A stretch of DNA of 64,000 bases from Spinacia oleracea (lineage: Eukaryota > Streptophyta > Magnoliopsida > Caryophyllales > Amaranthaceae), in NCBI RefSeq assembly GCF_020520425.1, contig NC_079487.1:109464141-109528140 (forward strand), given 5' to 3'. Position 1 is the stretch's first letter. Every line of letters begins with the position of its first letter. Shown here in pieces: positions 54,346 through 64,000 of the stretch. The position numbers were made by a program, and so were the translations under genes. Under the pieces are notes generated by a model that was not told where the DNA came from, did no database searches, and saw nothing but the letters and a program-made list of their open reading frames with translations.

Positions 54346-57300
54346 ATGCACATCAAAGAGATCTGCTTAGAAGGGTTCAAATCCTACGCTACTAGAACTG
54401 TAGTTCCCGGGTTCGACCCCTTATTTAACGCAATCACAGGGCTAAATGGGTCTGGAAAGTCGAACATTCTAGACTCCATTTGCTTTGTTCTTGGTATCAC
54501 GAACTTGTCGCAAGTTCGAGCTTCGAATCTTCAAGAATTGGTATACAAGCAAGGCCAGGCAGGAATTACTAAGGCTACTGTTTCGATTATTTTCGATAAC
54601 TCCGATCGAAATCGGAGTCCACTAGGGTATGAGGAGTGTGCTGAGATTACCGTCACTCGTCAGGTTTGTTGAGCTACCACTTTTATTTGTTTTTTTTTTT
54701 TTTTTTTTTTCTGGTTCATAAAGTTATTAGCTTGCTTTAATTTTAGCTAATTAGGTGTTTCTGTGTAAGTGAAATTGAGTGAAGTTAGTGCTTGGTGTGT
54801 TGAAGGTTCAATTTTGTATGCCAAATAAATTTAAAATTTGAATATTTGGCTTTAAATTGAAGTGTTGTACCATAATAATTGGGAATTACGAGACAAAAGT
54901 AACATGCTTTTGGGAGAGATTAGAATTTTTATCGAACCTATACCATCTTTTTGTATCTCATTTACATTTATGCTGGGAAAGAAAACACTGCAGGTTACTA
55001 ATTGTGCTAAATTTTCCGTTCTCTATTGGCATTTGAAATGTTGAATGGTTTATGTCCATTGTTCAAGATAGTTGTTGGAGCTTTATACATTTCCCAGGTG
55101 ATTTTGTTTCTAAAGTTTTCATCTTTAGCTCGGTTTTAAATTAGTGATTTCTTTGTATGTGTGAGCTATGTTACTCCTACTTTTCATTTACATAGGTGTT
55201 GACACTTGTACACTTCATTTTGGACCAAAAGGTTTCATAAATAGCCGAGTCTTACACTTGGATTTGTTCCGTGTCTGATGATTCTCTAGTCCAAGTAACA
55301 TAAAGAGTGAGACCCATTCCTCTATGGAGAATACACAGTTTGTTAATTGTTACACAGTAATGCACAAATGTATATCAAGCTTTTCATCTACCATTGGATC
55401 CTAATTATTCCAGCGGCTCTTTGTTTGTTTCATTCATCTGTCTAGTTCAGCGCTTAAGCCTAACTGTTATTAGTTTGTTACATTATTGATGGTCCAGTGG
55501 TAGTAATATCATTTAATACCCAACTAAGTTTGCAATTGCTTTTTAACATCTTAGTGATCCTTGAGGAGTTAAGATGGAACGAACTTCTTAACCATTATCT
55601 TTGTGTGGAAATACATGGAAACTCGAAAAAGAAAACCAGATGAATGGAGTACAATGCATGCTGTCTAGATTAACTAGAGAAATTTAATGAACTTGTAGAC
55701 CAACAAGCGTGACCAATGTTGTTTACTTGTTTATGCTCATTTTAGTAATTCTTTTGATTTTGGGTCAAGCTTTATAGTATATACTCCTATATGTTCGCAC
55801 TTCGCAGTGCTCTTTTTTTTTCCCCTCTTTCCTCTTGACTGTTCATAAGATCACGACTCGTGACTTCATGAGTTATTTAGTTTAAGTTCCTTTTGGCAAA
55901 CAATAGTGCCCCATCTTTGTGTTAATTGTCATCTTTTGCAGATTGTGGTTGGCGGAAGGAACAAGTATCTGATTAATGGGCACCTTGCCCAACCTAACAG
56001 GGTACAAAATCTTTTCCACTCCGTCCAGCTCAATGTAAATAATCCACATTTTCTCATTATGCAAGGGCGTATTACGAAAGTTTTGAACATGAAGCCTCCT
56101 GAAATATTGTCTATGCTAGAAGAGGCTGCTGGAACGAGGATGTATGAAAATAAGAAAGATTCCGCTTTAAAAACGCTTGAAAAAAAGCAAAGTAAAGTTG
56201 ATGAGATTGATAAGCTTCTTGACCAGGAAATCTTACCTGCTCTGGAAAAGTTAAGGAAGGAAAGAATGCAGTACATGCAATGGGCTAATGGGAATGCTGA
56301 GTTAGATAGGCTTAAAAGATTCTGCGTTGCTTACGAGTATGTGCAAGCAGAGAGGATTAAAGATGGTGCAGCCCATGAGGTGGACCAAGTTAAGGCTAAA
56401 ATTGCTGAAGTTGACACTGACACATCTAAGATGAAGTCCGAGCTTCAAGAAATGGATGCCAAAGTATCTGAGTTGACGGCTGAGAAGGAAGAAAGCATGG
56501 GTGGTGAAATTAAAACTTTGCAACAGAAAGTAGATTCTTTAGCTCATGATCTTGTGAAGGAGACATCTGTGCTGAAGAATAAAGAGGATACTCTCAAAGG
56601 GGAACAAAAGAATGCGAATAAGGTATGTTTGTTTTTATCCAAATGTGTGTGGCCGTGCGTCCTATAATAATATTGAATAACATTACATTTGCTTAACCTT
56701 GCAAGGTTGCGAAAAACATTGAAGAACTGAAACACTCTGTGGAAGAGAGGGCTACTGCTGTAAAAAATGCAGAAGATGGTGCAGCAGATATTAAACAAAA
56801 AGCTGAACAACTCTCTAAAGATTTAGATGAATGTGAAAAAGAATATCAGGTAGAATATTGGATTTGGTCAATGTACTGATGATTGGATTACTTGAGTGTT
56901 TGTTGCAACCTTTTTCTTTTGCCCTTTATAAGGATTCGAAATGGTTATGAGCAGGGAGTGCTGGCTGGAAAGAGCAGCCAAGATGAAGAGAAATGCTTGG
57001 AGGATCAGTTAGCTGATGCTAAAGTGGCAGTAGGAAATGCAGAAATAGAGGTTAAACAGCTTAAGACTCAAATAACCCATGGTGAGAAGGAGTTGAAAGA
57101 GAAAACTGATCAGTTGAAGTCAAAGCGCAACGAGGCTACTGCTGTAGAAAATGAACTGAATACCAGGAAAAAAGAAGTTGAAGTTGTTCGGAAGTCATTG
57201 GAGTCCCTTCCTTTTAAAGAAGATCAGAATTACCGGATGGAATCTTTGCAGCAGGTTAGTATTATAATGGGTATAACCAGATTAATATACTATTTCTTCA

Positions 57301-60300
57301 GTATTTTCCCCCCCATCTTCTTTACGTACCTTCATATATCAGGAGCGTGCTGCTGAATTGGAGGAAGTGCAGAAACTGAAAGATAAAATACGAGTTCTTT
57401 CAGGACAGTTGGCAAATGTTGATTTTGCCTACCGCGATCCTACCAATAATTTCCAGAGGTCAAAAGTTAAAGGTGTTGTTGCAAAGCTTATCAAAATAAA
57501 AGATGAATCAACAATGACTGCTTTGGAGGTACTGGATGCAACTTTTACCATTTCTTTTTTAATCTTTTTTGGCTAATGTCTTTGTATGTCTACTAACAAT
57601 GCCGATTTGCAGGTTGTGGCTGGTGGGAGGTTGTATAACGTCGTGGTTGACTCCGAAACCACTGGTAAACAACTTCTGCAAAATGGCGGTCTTCGAAGAA
57701 GAGTCACCATTATTCCTCTGAACAAAATTCAATCTCATGTTATTGGTCCCGATAAACAGCGAGCTGCTGCTAATCTTGTTTGTTCCCACCTTTTTCTTGC
57801 TACAGTATACTGACATTTAACAGTTTGTCCTTGAACTGATTCTTAAAATCTACATTTCCAGGTAGGAAAGGAGAATGCAAAACTGGCACTCTCTCTGGTG
57901 GAATATGATGAGGAATTGAAGGTACATGTCTGTGCTGCTTCAGTGACATAATCTCATGAAATGTTTAGTTTATTGCTTGTAATCTGTCGCTTATTATTTC
58001 CAAAACTGGGCCTTTAAGAAGAAACATTGAAATCAATACCACGCTTTTGTATTTATGTTAAGCAACTTATTTTTACCAATTTGGTGGTCATGCATGCCTG
58101 CAAATGTTACAGATTGTACTTTATATTCTCTTAACGCCTTTATCATACGTACAAAAGAATCGTCCTCTACCTTCTTTTTTAGCTACTTTTTGAAGTTGCT
58201 TCTGAAGCTTTACGTAAAAATATGGTGTTCTCTACAGAGGGCTATGGAGTATGTTTTTGGATCCACTTTTGTGTGCAAGACCAGAGAAGCGGCTGTAAAG
58301 GTTAGTTCGTATACAGTATAGTTTAATAGTCAAATTTGGGACGTGGACGTTTAAAAATGAACATGGTGGTGGTCTGTTATGGTTCAGCATAGGACCTAGA
58401 ACTTTGAAAGAGTAGTCTTGTTTGCTCCTCTACTTTTGGAGGAGCTTTATTATTTTTAAAATACGGAGTATAAAATTCATTGGTCTGTGGTTGAATTCTT
58501 ATTGCTAAAGCTATATGATTCGTATGTAGGATAGGTTGAATGGCTGATAGCCAATAACCCGTGTCTTGAACTGTGGCAGCTTGGTGCAGTAGCTAAATTT
58601 GTGTTTCGAACTTCACACTGATTTTCATATTGTTGAATCCATATGGTGATTTGTTCATTGCTTTAATTGCTGTTGAATAAATACTTCACAGGTCGCGTTT
58701 AATAAAGAAGGAAACATTGATATCAGGGAGCCGTGTGTCACTCTTGAAGGCGACGTATTTCAGCCAAGTGGTCTCCTGACTGGTGGTAGTCGTAGGTAAC
58801 AGCTAATCTTCCAATTCTTTTATTCCGACTTTCCGAGTTAATTCTGTATAGCTGCAGACTCCTTCAGTACTCTCTCTATGATTATTAACCAATCTGACCA
58901 TGGGAATATTTAAAATAGCATTTGCGATATCTCTCACTAAAAATACCTTTTTTTGGCACTTCTCAAATCAAAATGAAAATAAAAGTCAGAAAGCAATGGG
59001 GCCAAAGTGAAATAGGATTGAATGTTGGTGGGTTGGTGCCGGACTGCTGTTTTTTCTAAGAAAATACTTTGCTTTTACTTTGTCAATAACAATCACTTTT
59101 CTATATGATCTGAATTCTGGTGTAGAACCTTATATATTTTCATTTATGAATATTGTTTTAGGCTTTTAGCATCGATCTTGTGAATGTCCACAAGTATTTA
59201 GCTTCCACGTACGTTGAATATTTTTCTTGTTAACCTGCATGATAAGCTTGCTTTTATTGTACCAAAGATAGCTACTAGACCTTGAGTTGGCCATTTGATG
59301 TTGCAGGGGTGGTGGTGAATTGCTAGGAAGTCTTTGTGCTTTGGCAGATGCTGAGACAGATCTTTCTACTCATCTGAGGAGATTGTCTGAAATTGAAGCA
59401 GAGGTTAGTATCACTTTAGAAGGATAGGATGTATTAAATTGGTTGGAGTTTCAGTTGTACGGATCTGAACATAAAAAACTACTGTTCTGATGTTGAACTG
59501 TTTGCCGATCCCATTTTGAATTTGATTTTCTGTATGATTGCATTAGAACATCTATACACTTTCATTTTCCTACTAATCAGTTGTTTAATGAGGTTATGCA
59601 TCATTGTACTGCATTGAGAAAAATATAGTTCACTGTTCCTTCCAAAACCAACTTCTGTTTCAGATGATAGGAAGTACTAAACTCCTTGATGTATTAGGTC
59701 TTATTGAGCAAAAATGAATTTTCCTGAGGAAATATTGATGGATCATTCCTTTCTATTGCATACATTCAGATGGATAGTGGAAGAATATTCTTTCAGTCTG
59801 GTGGGGTTCTGAAACTTAGGTTAATGTTATAGGTCTCTTCTACATTGAAATTCAGGTTTAGACTTTAGATACCTCTCACTTGTCTATCAACCTGATATTA
59901 CAAGATAACACTTTTGATATGGCAATAAATTTGTCTTTGATTAGGGCTGTCTTGAACTCTTCCTATTTTATCTCTGGGACAACACGAGCAAGATATATGA
60001 ATTCTTAATCTCTATGTTGTCGTTAGTTTCACCTTTTTTTGCTTTCCTTCTCTGACAATATTTTTCCATTCATTCTGACTATGAATCATACTTTAAAGTC
60101 TTTGCCCAATTCCGTTGAGCGAACACAGACACACTGAATATAGAGAAACTTATTCATGTTGCTCATGGAACACATTTACTGTTATCTATGTTTAAATTTG
60201 AATTCTTGATCTCTCTTCTAAATTGGAGATAGGAAGTGTAATAGCTGGATAGGTTGAAATTTGCATTTGGTTTTAAGGAATGTTGAACCAATTCTCCATA

Positions 60301-63300
60301 AACACTTTTATGCTCGCAAATCCAGATGAGGCTAACAGCTTAGATGACCAATGTCATACTAAACATATTTTAAGCAGATCGGTGGTTCTATGTCAAAAGC
60401 TATTGTGATAACCTTTTTTGTGTGTAGTCTCATGTTCTTTTTTTATTATTAAATTGACTGTTAACTTATATGTATATCTAGTCAGTTCTTCAGCCATGGT
60501 TTATTTAGTTGATTTATGCTGTATGCCTGTACATTTTTTTGTCTACCTGGTCGCTAACACTAGAAAGTAGGTTCTGGCTTAGACCTGTACCACCTGCCTA
60601 ACCCTAGTTAACAATGAACGGATCTTGCTTCGTCAATTTTTTCTGAAAGCTGCAAAGCCTATAATATTACTCTAGTTCAACGATGAATTCTTGTGCCTAG
60701 GGTCAATATAATTTTGATTGTTCTTAATTGTTGCAGATTACTCAGCTCCTTCCTCTACAAAAGAAGTTTACTGACCTTAACAACCAGTTGAAGCTGAAGG
60801 AATATGAACTTGAATTATTCAAGGGCCGTGCTGAACAAAATGAGCATCACAAGGTGTTTTCTGTTCATCGTTTGTGCTTTGGTTCGTTTCATATATTTGC
60901 AATAATTGCATAGTATCTACAAAGTATAACGTAATCTTACCTTCTACTGCCTCTGTTTCCGAATAAGTGCACCACTTGCAAAGGCACAAATTTTAGGCAA
61001 TGAATTAAATTTGGATCTTAATGTGCAAGTGAGTAAAGTTGAAAATAAAATACGTTAATGGAAGGTAAGGGGTTTAGTATTTTATTCGTACATAGAGAGT
61101 AGAGAAATTAAAACAATAGATAGTGGGGTAAGTGGGTGGAGAGAAAATAGTTAGGAAGTAGGATTAGTGGAATTAGAGAAAAATAATTATTGAGTGAAAG
61201 TGGGGTAAGTGGAAGGAGAGGAGAAGAATAAAATATTAGAGGAAGTTGCCAAAAATAGAAGTGTTGCACTTATTGAGATACGACCATTTAAGTCAAGTGT
61301 TACACTTATTCAGAAACGAAGGAAGTATGAAAGAGTGTCTACAATGTTTAGCCAGAAATATTTACACAAGTGCCTAATCCAAATGGTAGTAAATCCCCGT
61401 CTCAAAACTGTTTTATTAAATGGCAGTAAAGAGTTGCTCAGTTTCTTTCCTTAGTCAATGTACTTGTTGATGATTCGTGGCCCTTTTGCACTGGACCAGT
61501 CATTGAGTTTCCTAACCCCTCTCCAACAAAAGGGCTGTATTCGAACTTCCGAATTTAGTGTATTAGGATCAAAACCATAACAACTCATTTGTGATTGATC
61601 ATTCCCAGGAGCTATGCTTCCATCAATCACAAATGAGTTGTAATAGTGTTGATCTATATACACTAAGTTTAGTTACTACCTTTCTGTTGGAGAGGGGTTT
61701 TGAAACTCGGCGACTGGTCCATTGCAAGAGGGTCACGTATCATCAGAGGTCATTGACTTAGATAAGTAATGAACACCCCTTGTACTACCATTTAATAAAA
61801 ATTTTGGGTGGGGATTTACTACCATTTGGATTAGGGTCTTCGGGTCTTGTGTAATTTTTTCTGGTTAAAATATTTTAGTTTCTATTTTGTAGAATCTAAG
61901 ATTACATTACCGATCATGTGTTTGCCACTTTATTGACTGTGCATAGAGGAGAGGACCATAACTGGGATTTCTTGTCTAATTGTCAATCATTTCTGGACGC
62001 ATTGCAGCTCGGAGAATTGTTAAAGAAGATTGAGCAGGATCTGTTAGATGCGAAGTCCACTTTGAAGGAGAAGCAAGTAGCTTATGGAAATTATGTTAAA
62101 AAGGTGTCCACTATTGAGAAATCAATTAAAGACTATGATAAAAGTAGGGGCTCCAGGCTCAAAGACTTAGAGAAAAAGATTAAGGCACTTAAGATTCAAA
62201 TGCAATCATCATCCAAAGATCTCAAGGTATGTAATATGTTTGACCTTAATGATTATAATGGTTAGATTTGTTACACCTTGCAACAAGTCCTGTCATGATA
62301 AATGGTTTTTTCCCGGAGCATATTATGTCTATAGATAACCCTTGTTCAATTCTTGCCCTTTTACACCTCAGTTTTTGCTTCCTGTTCTCAATGATAGGAA
62401 GGTTTTGTAAAATGCTTAACATTATGTGCTAAAATTTGGAACTGGAATTTTTTCGTTTTTGGAGTTATTGTGTGTTTGAGTGGAGACATTGGATTTAGGT
62501 GGGGGAGGAGGGTGGGGATTTGATGTGTTTGGTTGTTTTTTCATGTCCTTTTGTCATCTGATGTGGGCTTGCATTTATAGGGGCACGAAAATCAAAGAGA
62601 AAAGTTGATAATGGAAATGGAAGCTGTAGCTGAAGAGCGTACTTCACTTGAGAGTCAACTTGATTCTTTGCAGACTCAAATCCAAAGCCTGGTCTCTGAA
62701 ATCAATGAAGAGAAAGACAAGGTTACACAGTTATTTTATTTTCCACACCCATGACGTACAGTTTTAGCTTTATTCTATACAGCTTCTCAACTTATTTTTT
62801 TTGCAGGTGGCTTCAATAAAGGAACATCATGATCAGGCTCTATCAGGTCTTAATGCAGCCCGTTCAAAGTTGAAGGAATGCGACTCACAAATAAGTTGTA
62901 TTTTAAAGGAGCAGAAAAAGCTCCAAAATAAAATAAGTGAAGCAAGCCTTGAAAGGAAGAAGATGGAAAATGAGGTACTTTGTGTTCTTTAGCAAAAAAA
63001 TTTGTACTTTTGTTTGTTTTGCATTTGAACTGTCAGTTTCCTTTTTATTTTATGTATGACACGTTTGTTTTTTTATTTGATACTGTACTGAATACCTAAA
63101 CTATGTGATAAATAAAGTTTGCAATTTATGCACAATCTTTATAACTTAGCCAATGGCAGGTTCCATGCTTGGGAATGGTGGTGTTGTCTAATCTTTTTAT
63201 TGGGTTCTTTCACACAATAATACCTTTTTGATGCCTAAAATTTTAGCACTTTAATAATTTCTCGTACACAGGTTAGAAGGATGGAGGAGGAGCAGAAAGA

Positions 63301-64000
63301 ATGTTCTTTGAAGGTTGACAAATTAGTTGAGAAGCATTCTTGGATAGCTTCTGAGAAGCAGCTTTTCGGTAGAAGTGGAAGTGACTATGATTTCACATCT
63401 CGTGAGCCCCGGAGAGCGAGGGAGGAGCTAGAGATGCTACAGGGAGAACAATCAAGGTAAAGCAGAGTTCATATACAATCCATTTAGTTTATTATACTTT
63501 TGTATGGTTTTCTGTCGATGAATATTTCAAGGGCAACATTTTTGTCACTTCTTTCCCTTCCTCAGTCTAGAGAAAAGAGTAAACAAGAAGGTCATGGCAA
63601 TGTTTGAGAAAGCGGAAGATGAGTATAATGATTTGATATCTAAGAAGAACATTATTGAGGTTAGTTTTCATTTTCACTTGACTGTGATTTCTCTTGCAAG
63701 CCATTTTCATTCACTTCATTTTCCTACTTGCACAGAATGACAAGGCCAAGATTAAGAAGGTAATTGAAGAGCTTGATGAGAAGAAGAAGGAGACTTTGAA
63801 AGTCACTTGGGTGAAAGTGAATAGGTGAGTTTCTATTTTTTACGCAAGCTTATTTGCATCTATTCCAGTATCTTTCCAGCAAACTATTAGCTATCTTTTG
63901 TTCTCATTGTGCTTACTAGCCATCTTGTTGCATTGTCAGCGACTTTGGGTCCATCTTTTCCACATTGTTGCCAGGAACTACAGCAAAGCTGGAACCTCCC
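54346..64000 (+). CDS. SMC2: Condensin subunit SMC2, exons 1-18, cut by the window end
   Basis: ATPase of the condensin complexes, pairing with SMC4 to compact mitotic chromosomes. Exons: 54346-54663, 55942-56622, 56706-56849, 56955-57254, 57343-57528, 57613-57777, 57862-57921, 58238-58300, 58692-58795, 59307-59403, 60737-60853, 62008-62226, 62581-62721, 62807-62974, 63272-63456, 63566-63659, 63736-63824 and 63940 onward. Introns are GT..AG and phases agree, giving about 1064 residues of the usual near 1175. The Walker A motif is GLNGSGKS at residues 32-39, with the SMC2 phrase [20 protein letters not shown] before it. A first coiled coil runs to about residue 500; the hinge region includes [27 protein letters not shown] and the Gly-rich [19 protein letters not shown]; a second coiled coil follows. 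The C-terminal signature, Walker B and D-loop lie outside the window. No damage seen. Confidence 0.96.
60947..61325. mobile_element. Stowaway-like MITE in SMC2 intron 11
   Basis: Begins CTGCCTCTGTTTCCGAATAA after TA and ends CTTATTCAGAAACGAAGGAAG before TA, an imperfect inverted repeat of about 30 bases. About 380 bases, non-coding. The open frame at 61209-61454 runs across its right end and is not a gene. Confidence 0.8.
61350..61866. repeat. 517-bp foldback in SMC2 intron 11
   Basis: Left arm about 61350-61600 and right arm about 61614-61866 are imperfect reverse complements along their whole length. Matching words include AATCCAAATGGTAGTAAATC, CCCCTCTCCAACA, TGGACCAGTC and AACTCATTTGTGATTGAT, each with its complement in the other arm. 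The loop is about 15-30 bases. It begins about 25 bases after the MITE. The pre-mRNA of SMC2 would form a long hairpin here. Confidence 0.88.

Noticed and set aside
54149-54370. Open frame overlapping the SMC2 start
   Set aside because: It has no ATG at its start (begins TTG), lies in the CT-rich leader and is out of frame with SMC2.

Overview
The window is nuclear DNA from a eudicot plant. It has intron-rich genes with GT..AG introns, a plastid-type ferritin, a Golgi nucleotide-sugar transporter, a condensin SMC2 gene, and a dense, nested set of plant transposable elements (Copia and Athila-like Gypsy LTR elements, CACTA, Helitron, MULE, hAT, Stowaway-like MITEs, RTE and L1 LINEs, a tRNA-derived SINE). 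The style of the repeats suggests Amaranthaceae (spinach/beet/quinoa group), but that is an impression from memory and not proven here.

Layout. 1-9195: a Copia LTR retrotransposon on the + strand, cut by the window start. Its 204 visible bases of 5' LTR are identical to the 3' LTR, but its coding region is full of stops. It is inserted in the reverse transcriptase of an Athila-like Gypsy element on the - strand (9196-13715), which keeps a 930-residue gag-protease ORF, a tRNA-Asp primer site and one LTR. That Gypsy element appears to sit inside a CACTA element (13716-17984) that carries a tRNA-like sequence and an unidentified gene fragment. Then come a Stowaway-like MITE, a Helitron 3' end, the last exon of ribosomal protein S20 and a truncated Copia element (20289-21127). 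The whole block 12056-21127 is repeated directly at 21139-30223 with only about a dozen base differences seen by eye; the junction falls inside two transposons and carries 11 bases of filler.

30224-54345: Helitron-like termini and low-complexity DNA, then a complete ferritin gene (32736-35623, eight exons, 262 residues) with an iron-response-like promoter element. A convergent GDP-sugar transporter gene of the GONST3 type (37236-38363, - strand, intronless CDS, intron in the 5' UTR) follows. From 39.5 to 53.5 kb the DNA is accessory: a Stowaway-like MITE, a MULE-type MITE with a 9-bp target duplication, an RTE LINE fragment, a foldback element, a complete 2.8-kb non-autonomous LTR retrotransposon with near-identical LTRs, a SINE, Helitron ends, a hAT element holding a tiny L1 insertion, and an L1 LINE pseudogene.

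54346-64000: the first 18 exons (about 1064 residues) of SMC2, the condensin ATPase, running off the right end. It has an E2F-type site in its promoter and a 517-bp foldback plus a MITE in intron 11. The three host genes are unrelated housekeeping or iron-storage functions and form no functional cluster. No previously unknown multi-gene system is evident; the novelty lies in the structure and history of the repeats.
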